Shown here piece after piece: positions 49,385 through 57,800 of a stretch of DNA of 64,000 nt (positions are counted from its first letter, which is position 1; each line of letters begins with the position of its first letter). The stretch covers positions 2,542,001 through 2,606,000 of the forward strand of contig NZ_CP033878.1 in the NCBI RefSeq assembly GCF_009690625.1. The letters are read 5' to 3'. Origin of the DNA: Halorhabdus sp. CBA1104 (GTDB lineage: Archaea; Halobacteriota; Halobacteria; Halobacteriales; Haloarculaceae). The notes below the pieces were generated by a model. It ran no database searches, was not told the origin of the DNA, and saw only the letters and a list, made by a program, of their open reading frames with translations. The translations under genes and the position numbers were made by a program.

Positions 49385-51568
49385 GTGGTGATCCCGGACG
49401 ACGATCCAGACTCCCCATACGAGCGGTTTTTCCCCTACGACGAGCCATACGACCACCAGCGCGAGGCCATCGAGGGAATCGCCGAAGCACTCGAAGATGC
49501 ATCGGACGTACTGCTCGAAGGGGCCACGGGGACGGGCAAGACGCTGGCGGCGCTGACGCCCGCACTGGAACACGCTCGCCGAACCGACAAGACGGTCGTC
49601 ATCACGACCAACGTCCACCAGCAGATGCGCCAGTTCACCGCGGAGGCCCGGGCGATCAACCACCAGGAGTCCATCCGGGCGATCGTCTTCCGCGGGAAGG
49701 CTTCGATGTGTCACATCGACGTGGGCTACGAGGAGTGTCAGGCGTTGCGGGATACGACTCACGATCTCGTCGACGCCGAGAGCGAACGGGCCGACCTCGA
49801 ACGCCGTCAGCGCGACCTCTTAGAAGAGAGCCAGGCAGGCGACGGCGACGCGGCCGAGGCTCGCTCGGCAATCATGGACGAACTCGAGAGCGTCGGCGAA
49901 GAACTCCAAACCCTGCGCGAAGAGCAATCGACCTGTGAACACTACTACCACAATCTCACGAGCGATACTGACGACTTCTACGCGTGGCTGTACGACGACG
50001 TTCGGACGCCGGACGAGGTTTACGAGTACGCCGAGCGGCAGGGCTTTTGCGGATACGAACTCCTGAAAGACGGCATCGAGGGCGTCGATCTGGTGATCTG
50101 CAACTACCACCACCTGCTGGACCCGTTCGTTCGCGAGCAGTTCTTCCGCTGGCTGGGCCGGGACCCGAGTGACGTGATCGCAGTCTTCGACGAGGCTCAC
50201 AACGTCGCTGACGCCGCCCGCGATCACGCCCGCCGGACGCTGGCCGAACCCACGCTCGAACGCGCTCTCGACGAACTCGACGGAAGTGACGATCCACGGG
50301 CCGATGCCGCGCGGAACGTCCTGACGACGATCCACACGGCCCTCCAGGAAACCTACGAAGACGCCCTGGCATTCGGCCAACGGGAGACGATCGAGGACGA
50401 CTGGGAGGACCTCGCGATCGACAACGACGACCGCCGGGACGATCTCACCCTGTCGCTCCTCCAGCACTACACGGGCCAGGGGGTCAGCGACGACTTAGCG
50501 AGTGCACTCAAACTCGGGCAGGCCCTCGACCAGCAGTACGAAGACGCCTTCAAGGACGGCGAGACGAGCGTCCGCAAGGAGTGTCCGACCCTCCAGGCGG
50601 CGACGTTCTTCGAGGCCTGGCTGGCCGAGAGCGACGAGTCGGGGCTCTATCCGGTGGTGAGCGTCCGCCGAGACGACGATAACGGCGATCTGTACGGCCG
50701 GGCGGAACTGTACACGGCCATCCCTCAGCGCGTCACCAGCGGGCTGTTCGAGGATCTCTACGCGACCGTGTTGATGAGTGCAACCCTCCGTCCGTTCGAC
50801 GTGACCGAGGACGTGTTGGGACTCGAGGACCCGGTGACGATGGCCTACGGCCCACAGTTCCCCGCGGAGCGCCGACGCACCTACGCGGTCGACGTCCCCG
50901 CGCTGTTTGCCAGCCGGCGTGACGAACCCGAACTCCAGGATACTGTCGCGGGTGTCATCGAGGACGCCGCCCGGATGACACCGGGCAACACCCTCGCTTT
51001 TTTCCCGAGTTACGCCGAGGCCGAGCGGTATCACGACCGTGTGAATATCGAGGGGACCCGCTACCTCGACGAACCCGGCACCCGCGCCCAGGAGTTACGG
51101 GAGACGTTCACCGCTGACGACGACGGTGTGCTGTTCACCTCGCTGTGGGGGACGCTGGCTGAGGGCGTCAGTTTCGACGGCGACGACGCCCGGACGGTCC
51201 TGGTCGTCGGCGTGCCTTATCCCTATCTCGACGAGCGCATGGACGCCGTCCAGGCGGCCTACGAGACGGCCTTCGACGGCGAGGATGCCGGGTGGCGCTA
51301 CGCCGTCGAGATTCCCACCGTTCGCAAGACGCGTCAGGCGATGGGGCGGGTGATCCGCTCGCCCGAGGACTTCGGGGCGCGGGTACTGATCGACCGGCGA
51401 TACACCGAAGACGCGGAGATCCAGATGCCCGAGTACGCCGTCCGTGGCACGTTTCCACCGGCCGAACGGAGCGAGATGATCGACGTCGACCCCGGCAAGC
51501 TCAAGTTCGGATTGCTGAACTTCTATGCCGACGTCGAGGCTTACGACGGCGATCCGCCCGCCCCTTGA
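49385..51568 (+). CDS. DinG/XPD-like superfamily 2 DNA helicase
   Basis: 727 residues from the GTG at 49385 (a second GTG at 49388); no ATG in frame falls near the conserved start. Motif I EGATGTGKTLAALTPALEH, motif II DEAH in VIAVFDEAHNVADAAR, the motif IV-VI region FTSLWGTLAEGVSFDGDDARTVLVVGVPYPYLDERM, and QAMGRVIRSPEDFGARVLIDRRY. Four cysteines between I and II (CHIDVGYEEC, CEHYYH, FCGYEL) suit an XPD-type Fe-S cluster. Likely involved in DNA repair. The 3' end overlaps the convergent NUDIX gene by 28 nt. Confidence 0.9.
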   Translation: MVIPDDDPDSPYERFFPYDEPYDHQREAIEGIAEALEDASDVLLEGATGTGKTLAALTPALEHARRTDKTVVITTNVHQQMRQFTAEARAINHQESIRAIVFRGKASMCHIDVGYEECQALRDTTHDLVDAESERADLERRQRDLLEESQAGDGDAAEARSAIMDELESVGEELQTLREEQSTCEHYYHNLTSDTDDFYAWLYDDVRTPDEVYEYAERQGFCGYELLKDGIEGVDLVICNYHHLLDPFVREQFFRWLGRDPSDVIAVFDEAHNVADAARDHARRTLAEPTLERALDELDGSDDPRADAARNVLTTIHTALQETYEDALAFGQRETIEDDWEDLAIDNDDRRDDLTLSLLQHYTGQGVSDDLASALKLGQALDQQYEDAFKDGETSVRKECPTLQAATFFEAWLAESDESGLYPVVSVRRDDDNGDLYGRAELYTAIPQRVTSGLFEDLYATVLMSATLRPFDVTEDVLGLEDPVTMAYGPQFPAERRRTYAVDVPALFASRRDEPELQDTVAGVIEDAARMTPGNTLAFFPSYAEAERYHDRVNIEGTRYLDEPGTRAQELRETFTADDDGVLFTSLWGTLAEGVSFDGDDARTVLVVGVPYPYLDERMDAVQAAYETAFDGEDAGWRYAVEIPTVRKTRQAMGRVIRSPEDFGARVLIDRRYTEDAEIQMPEYAVRGTFPPAERSEMIDVDPGKLKFGLLNFYADVEAYDGDPPAP

Positions 51569-52092
51569 TCGTCCACGACGGCGTCGATCGCGTCCTCGAA
51601 GACAGCCCGGTAATCTGGCTCCAAGGCAGCCGGACCCAGCTCCTCGCGCTCGAAATACCGGACTGCAGCGGCATCTGACCCTGCCGTTGGCGTCCCGTCG
51701 ACGGCGGTGGCCGGGGTCATGTAAATCACGACCAGCGTGTAGCCGCCGTGGGCACCCGGGCGGAGTCGCGTCGAAACCAGCGAGGCGTCCTCGGGGGCGA
51801 CTGAGAGTGTGGTTTCTTCCCGCAATTCCCGGACGGCCGCTTTTCGAGCCGGTTCGTCCCATTCCAGGTAGCCTGCGGGAAGGCTCCACCGGCCTGCTGC
51901 CGGGGCGCTGCTACGTTTGACCAACAGGACCGAGGGTGGGTCCTCGCGGACGACGAGGACGCCAGCCGCGGGGTCGGGGTTCCGGTAGACCACCCACTCA
52001 CAGTCTGGACAGAAGCGCCGCAATCGCCCTTCTCGCTGTCGCTTTTCGAGCATCGTCCCGCAGTGGGGACAATAGGCCGGAGCCGCTGTCAT
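51541..52092 (-). CDS. NUDIX hydrolase with N-terminal zinc ribbon
   Basis: 183 residues. Zinc ribbon CPHCGTMLEKRQREGRLRRFCPDC (two CxxC pairs) at about 8-31. Nudix box GYLEWDEPARKAAVRELREETTLSV (about 74-98) fits Gx5Ex7REUxEExGU. Zinc-ribbon Nudix proteins include NADH pyrophosphatase-like enzymes, but this one is short, so the substrate is unknown. It overlaps the 3' end of the convergent helicase gene by 28 nt. Confidence 0.9.
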   Translation of the reverse strand: MTAAPAYCPHCGTMLEKRQREGRLRRFCPDCEWVVYRNPDPAAGVLVVREDPPSVLLVKRSSAPAAGRWSLPAGYLEWDEPARKAAVRELREETTLSVAPEDASLVSTRLRPGAHGGYTLVVIYMTPATAVDGTPTAGSDAAAVRYFEREELGPAALEPDYRAVFEDAIDAVVDDQGAGGSPS

Positions 52093-52186
52093 TGGTCAAC
52101 TTTCGAGCGGGCCACTCAAGAACTTCCCTGTCGTCTCTCGGCCGACGGTCCCTCGTGACTCGCCTTTCCCGACCCGGCGGTCGCGA

Positions 52187-52618
52187 TCAGTTGACGGGGA
52201 TGGTTCGTCCACCGCCGTCGTCGGGTTGTTCCTTGGGCAGGGTCACCGTCAGGACACCGTGTTGATAGCTGGCGTCGGTTTCGTCTTCGGCGATCCGCTC
52301 CGGTAGCGACACCGACCGGCTGACCGACTGCTGGCGACGCTCCCGGCGGACGAACACGTTCTCCTCGCTCGTGACGTCCGATTCGGTCTCTGCGCTGATC
52401 CGGAGCGTGGTCGCGTCGGGGAGGGTCACGTCGATGTCGTCGCTGTCATAGCCCGGTAGGTCCGCCGTGACGACGAACTGCTCGCCCTCGTCGCGGACGT
52501 TGACCGGGATACCCCCGAGCGAGCCCCCGACGTCCATCGGGTCGAAGGACTCGAACTGGCGGCCCATCTGTTCGAACAGCCGCTCGATTTCGTCGAATGG
52601 GTTGGGTTTGGATGGCAT
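52187..52618 (-). CDS. hsp20: Small heat-shock protein (Hsp20/alpha-crystallin)
   Basis: 143 residues from ATG 52618; the upstream start at 52675 adds unconserved residues. Alpha-crystallin domain: IPVNVRDEGEQFVVTADLPGYDSDDIDVTLPDATTLRISAETE, then VRRERRQQSVSRSVSLPERIAEDETDASYQHGVLTVTLPKE, closing with the GGxxIPVN tail (GGGRTIPVN). It holds unfolded proteins as oligomers without ATP. The 155-nt spacer to the next gene has no feature. Confidence 0.93.
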   Translation of the reverse strand: MPSKPNPFDEIERLFEQMGRQFESFDPMDVGGSLGGIPVNVRDEGEQFVVTADLPGYDSDDIDVTLPDATTLRISAETESDVTSEENVFVRRERRQQSVSRSVSLPERIAEDETDASYQHGVLTVTLPKEQPDDGGGRTIPVN

Positions 52619-52830
52619 GGGTTCTCCACATCGATGTACGTCGGCCAACGACTTAACTATCACTTTGGCTGTCATGGGGGCCGCTGTCGATCCTGTGGTT
52701 GTTGGTTGCTGGAGACTCCGATGCCGTTCGCGGCGCTGTCTCTGGGCTACTCGACGCGTTCGAAAACTCGCTACGAAGGCCCCGTCGCAGCGGCAGTTGT
52801 CCGTCCTTCTGCGATTCTGTCCGCCGGCCT

Positions 52831-53178
52831 TCAGCGTGTGTCGACGAACGTCGCGTCGGCCGAGGTCCGTCCCTCGTTGAACGAGAGGACTTTCCCGCGG
52901 ATGACGTCGCCCTCGCTGACGTCCCTCGGGACATCCTCGGTAAACAGCACGAACCCCTCGACTTTCCCGACGGCGATCAGCTCGCCGGAGTGGTGCTCGG
53001 TGAACTCGACGACGCCGAACTCATAGACGTCGCCGACCTCGACCGGCGGCTCCCGGCCCTGGGCGGCCTCGTGTGCCTGCTGTGACGCTGCCTGCTCCGA
53101 CGACCGTCCGAGCCACAGGATCGCCACGATAACGAGGACGAGGACTACCCCGCCGGCGACGAACCAGAGTTCATCCAT
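52831..53178 (-). CDS. TRAM-domain-like small membrane-tethered protein
   Basis: 115 residues from ATG 53178. One N-terminal hydrophobic helix (DELWFVAGGVVLVLVIVAILWLG), a short linker, then EVGDVYEFGVVEFTEHHSGELIAVGKVEGFVLFTEDVPRDVSEGDVIRGKVLSFNEGRTSADATFV. The last part has the TRAM-like beta-barrel pattern (VGDVYEVTIxx...GDVVRVKVxxxxxxxAxA). TRAM domains bind RNA; the membrane helix is unusual. Function unknown. Confidence 0.75.
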   Translation of the reverse strand: MDELWFVAGGVVLVLVIVAILWLGRSSEQAASQQAHEAAQGREPPVEVGDVYEFGVVEFTEHHSGELIAVGKVEGFVLFTEDVPRDVSEGDVIRGKVLSFNEGRTSADATFVDTR

Positions 53179-53239
53179 ATCTCGCCCCAGATCGCGCTGC
53201 CCAAAGACGGTGGCGGTCGGTGGTTGGGTAATCATGTAG

Positions 53240-54460
53240 TCTGTTTTCGGTTATCGCGCACCGGGGCCGTTTTCCATCTACCCCGTGAATCTCAACCTGC
53301 TCGTCGACGGGTTCGCCTCCGCGAATACCACTCGGTGCGCCATTCCCGTCGTCATCACGCAAACGCTCTCGGGAGAGGAGCACATTGTCCGAATACCCGA
53401 CACCGTGGACGCCAATCCAGCCATCCCAGTAGCCGTCATCGTCCGTGTCTGGATTCAGTGGCTCCGTCGGTTCTTCGAGTATATTTGCATCTGTGACCTT
53501 AACTTCGTGAACGAAACCAAGCCGCCGGTATTGCCTGTGGTAGCTTTCCGAATTCCGTTCAGCTCCTGACCGTCAGTCAAACCATCGTCGTCAGTATCGG
53601 GATCCCACGGCCGGGCCCCTTCTGACAGTTCCTCAGTATTCGACAGCCAGGTATCCGTCCGCTGGGTCCCATCCAAGGCCGTGAATGTTAGCCGATCGAA
53701 CACTTCGCGGTTCCGGGAGGCATACTCGCCAACAGAATCGTCCGTGACGAAATCGAAGTCACTTGTTGCGTCGTTCAAACCGTGTTTCCCGACTGGAACG
53801 TCGTTACTCGCGAGTTCCGCCGGAACACCGATATCTTCCGCAGTGAAATAGAACCGATACGCCGCGTGATCGCCTTCGATCGTCTCGATCATGTCGGCCT
53901 GCTCCCGCGTTATCCCGTATGTTACGGGCTCCTCAGGATCCGTGTGCGTGTACTCCTTCTCTACGTAGTCCGTCAGCCCACCGTCGTCTGAATCGACTTC
54001 CAACGGATCAGACGAGACCCACAGGACACCGTCGCCATCCGCCTCGACGCTGCCGTTCCATCGATAGGCGACCGCTTCGCCGTCAATCGTTCGGTTGATC
54101 GTCTCAATCTTCCAGCCGTTGGTTGCCGCACTCGTCTTCAAACCCGGTTTCGTGTCGTCGTCAATTCCGCCAGCCTGCTCACGATGGCCCATGTTCCCAG
54201 TGCAGACCTCGTCGGAGGCGATATCTGTCCCAAATCTCGAACTATCGTTATTCCTACCGGCACCGAGCAAGTGGCCAGTCTCGTGGACGATTGTCTTCTG
54301 TAAGTGAGTATCAGTCGGCGTGCTCGAATCCGTGTGATCGTCAGTGAGGACGAGTGTCCCGAATCCATTCCCGCTCACATGACTCGCCAGGTATTCGTTC
54401 ACAAACGAAGGCCTGAACCCTTTTCGTCCGGCGGAGTCCCTTCTGAATGAGTGAAACATC
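53240..54460 (-). pseudogene. Rearranged, frameshifted paralogue of the giant surface protein
   Basis: The minus strand carries, in transcription order, GFGTLVLTDDH...HETGHLLGAGR (from the metalloprotease end), then WKIETINRTIDGEAVAYRWNGSVEADGDGVLWVSSDP and EKEYTHTDPEEP (from about residues 960-1018 of the 1535-residue protein), then DDDGLTDGQE, and finally, in another frame, DDGYWDGWIGVHGVGYSDNV and VDEQVEIHGVDG (about 1188-1240). In the intact protein the HETGH segment comes last, so the pieces are out of order. A frameshift near 53465-53530 breaks the last junction. It is best read as the remains of a duplicated copy. Confidence 0.7.
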
Positions 54461-54889
54461 CTATGAACCATCACACCGTGGCCCATCCTGGTAGAACGAC
54501 TGATTTGCCCCTCCCTCAATCATTTTTAACCCTTGGAATGCACCTTCTCCATCGGTTTCGATCTCGCCGTAGCCGAGTACGATTCTCTCTGGCTGCTGAG
54601 ACACTGTGAGCGTGAAATTCGTCGGCGGACGGTCGTCGGTGAATGTACCAATAGTGGCGCGGTCCATCCACTCTCCGGACTGATCCAGAGCACAAACAGT
54701 GACGTTTTCAATCCGAAGCTGATCGGTGTATAAGCCTCCCAGACTCACTGACCCATTAATTTGTATTCCCTCTGCAGTCTCCCTTTGGTCATCCACATCG
54801 GCACTGATTGTCCATTCAAGATCTCCACTACAGCCTCCAAGAACGCCAATAACCAACAAGAGAGTAATCATCAAGCCTTGTCGGTTCAT
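54461..54889 (-). CDS. Small lipoprotein accompanying the giant surface protein
   Basis: 142 residues from ATG 54889. The signal MNRQGLMITLLLVIGVLGGC has lipobox cysteine 20. The mature part is acidic and beta-rich, with no recognised domain (DLEWTISADVDDQRETAEGIQINGSVSLGGLYTDQLRIENVTV). The start lies 2 nt after the stop of the 1535-residue gene, on the same strand, so the two are very probably co-transcribed. It may anchor or chaperone the protease-like protein; unproven. Confidence 0.72.
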   Translation of the reverse strand: MNRQGLMITLLLVIGVLGGCSGDLEWTISADVDDQRETAEGIQINGSVSLGGLYTDQLRIENVTVCALDQSGEWMDRATIGTFTDDRPPTNFTLTVSQQPERIVLGYGEIETDGEGAFQGLKMIEGGANQSFYQDGPRCDGS

Positions 54890-54891
54890 AA

Positions 54892-57800
54892 TCAACCACC
54901 TATAGAGTCGATATTCTCAAACTCAATTGTCATTAGTTCTTCGACACTGAAAGCAATATATCGCTCATTCATCGGATGGTTTCCAATATACTCGTTCCAA
55001 CCACCACTCATGACGCTCCATTGCGTCCTAGCATCTCCTTCAAGTTCTACATTTTCCTCTGTATCGTCACCTGGTTTTCCACTATACACTTCATTGGGAA
55101 TGTTGAATGGGCGATCTCCGTCGTCAGCGCGTCCGGCACCGAGCAAGTGTCCAGTCTCGTGGACGATTGTCTTCTGGAGATGGGTATCAGTCGGCGTGCT
55201 CGATCCCGTGTGATCGTCAGTGAGGACGAGTGTCCCGAATCCGAATCCTTCGATCTGTCCCCACGCCCAGTCAGAACCATCCGTCGAGGCGATTCCCTGG
55301 CGACCACTGAAATCCTTAATCTTCGGTAGCGGATTTTCGCCACCTTCCGTCGTGACGAACATGTAGGCTCGCGACTGGTTATCGTGGTACTCACGCTCGA
55401 TCCACTGTGCGTCTGTGAGTGAAATCGGCGGTGTATAGTCGTTCTCTTCCTCGACACAATTTGTGGCGCCATACAGCCCATAACAGCGAAGGGTCGACTC
55501 CGTGAGATCATCGTCATCGATGTCAGTCTGGTCGACGTGGAAGTCGACATCCATCCCGTATAATGCGTAGTTCTGTTCTGCATCGTCGAGAACGTCGAGT
55601 GCCGTCGAATCAGCATCGACGTATCGATCTACTTCGACATCGAGGGATGGATCCGGCGTGCTCGCGGGGTCAGTAGGATCCGCCGTTTGGCTCGGATCGT
55701 AGTCTCGCCAGTGCAACTCCCCGATGTGGACGTTCGAGTGGTACTTCGGGCCGTTCGCGATGAGACGTGCCCCCGGATCGTCTGACTCGACCTCGTGAAT
55801 CCCGACCTGTTCGTCGACGCGTTCGTCACCTTCGATGCCGTTGCCCGACTGTAAGTGCTCTCGATACAGAATTACGTTCTCCGAATACCCGACACCGTGG
55901 ACGCCGATCCAGCCGTCCCAGTAGCCGTCGCCGTCTGTGTCATTCTTCGCGGGATCTAGATCGAGCGTCCGGTCATGTTTAACCTCATGTTGTACACTAT
56001 ATCCTGACCTAACGGGTGGCGTGTCAGCGGGCACGTGCGTTAGCCAGTTGTGTTCTTGGCCGTCAGTCAACCCATCGTCGTCGCTGTCGGGATCCCACGG
56101 ATCGAGATCGTGTTTCACTTCGACAGCATTTGGCATTGCGACGTCTGTCCGGGTCGTCCCGTCGAGGGCCGTGAACGTCAGTTTTTCCCAGGCTTCGGTC
56201 ACCGAATACGTACCGTCCCCGGCCTGCGGTGCCAATCCGTCGGTGACGAAGTCGTAATCCGCCGTTGCGTCGGTGAGTGGGCTGTCCGGTCGCTGCAGAT
56301 TGAGTAAGGAGTACGAGGCTTCGTAGAAATGTCTCGTCTGAGTATTGTAGTTCCTGTAGTCGGGCCGATCCACCACGGGCTGATCACCATTCTTGATATC
56401 GGTGACCAGCCCGCGTGGCTCGCCCGCGATCGTATACGTGAGTCGCTGTTCCGGGTCAGTATGCGTGTACTCTTTCTCCTCGGAATCGTTCAGTCCGTCG
56501 CCGTCCGTGTCTTTCACCATGGGATCGGACGACACCCAGATGATCCCAGTGGGATCTTGCTCGACGCTGCCGGCCCAGCGGTAAGCTCGCCCGCTTTTGT
56601 TGATCGTCTGAATTTTCCAAGAGCTGTTCTCTTGGAGATCAGTGAGCCCATCATCGTCGGAATCGTTCAACGCTGGATTGCTCTGTAACTCGTAGTACTG
56701 GGCGACCTGAGTCCGTGATTGCTCGTTCACCGCAAACGAGAACGTCTCCTCACGATACGTTCCAACCTCCTCGCCATCAGTGAGACCGTCGTCGTCCGAA
56801 TGCTGGGCGTCCGGATTGGTTTCGACGTGTGTGCTCCCGTAGCCCGTATGTCCGATCGGAATCCCGTTCGTTTCGAGGCTATCCGGCAGGCCGTCACCGT
56901 CTGAATCTTGTGGCTCGACTTCCTCGGCGACCCGCGAGAACACGTTCGGTAACTCCGAGGCGTCCGAGACGTAGTTGTAGGTGCCTCCAGTGATTTCGGC
57001 GATCTCCGAGAGTTTAGACCCGTCGGCCCCACCAAACCCGATCGTGTGGATGGTGATGCCCTGGTCGGCCGCCGTCTGTGCCTGGGCAAGCCCGCCAGAT
57101 CCCTGGCCGTCGGTCAGCAAGATCGCGACCTTCGCCCGCGAGTCGTTGCTGGCTGTCGCGAAGTGCTGATTGGCTCTCCCAACGCCCGAACCGATGTTCG
57201 TTCCTCCCTGGGCGTCCAACTGCTCGATCGTGACGTTGACCGCCCCGAAGTCCGTCGTGAGTTGCTGGGCGACGTGGGCGTCGCCGTCGAAGTCCACGAC
57301 GCCCGCCCGGTCACCCTCGACGAGCGCACCGACGAACTCTTTGGCTGCCTGTTTGCGGAACTCCTGGGGATCGTTCCAGTCCATCGATCCCGAGGAGTCG
57401 ATGATGAACTGCACGTCCACCGGCTGGATACTCCCATTGTCGCCGGACTTGCTCCGGTTCGCAGGTCGTTTGGCGGAAATATCACTTGCCCAGTTCGAAA
57501 TCGAGAACACCGCGAACGTCGAGAAGTGTTCTGTCTCGGCCGTGACGGTGTTGTTCGCCGCGTCGATCGTCGAGTTCAGCGGCACGTACAACTGCTTCTC
57601 GCGGTCGTAGGTGACCACCATCAGGTCCGATTCGTTACTCGCTGCCGGCAGCGAATCGTCGTACTCGATCGTAACGTTCGCTGACTCGAAATCCGCTGCC
57701 GATTCGATCTCGACGATCTCGGAGACGCTCATGTTCGCGACGCGGTCGCCCTGGGCGAAGCGTTCGGTTTGCTCTGCGACAGTCACCCCACCGGCAACGT

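Noticed and set aside
53455-54519. An intact 354-residue secreted protease
   Set aside because: The segments are in the wrong order relative to the intact paralogue, the start lacks a signal peptide, and the frame breaks near 53465.
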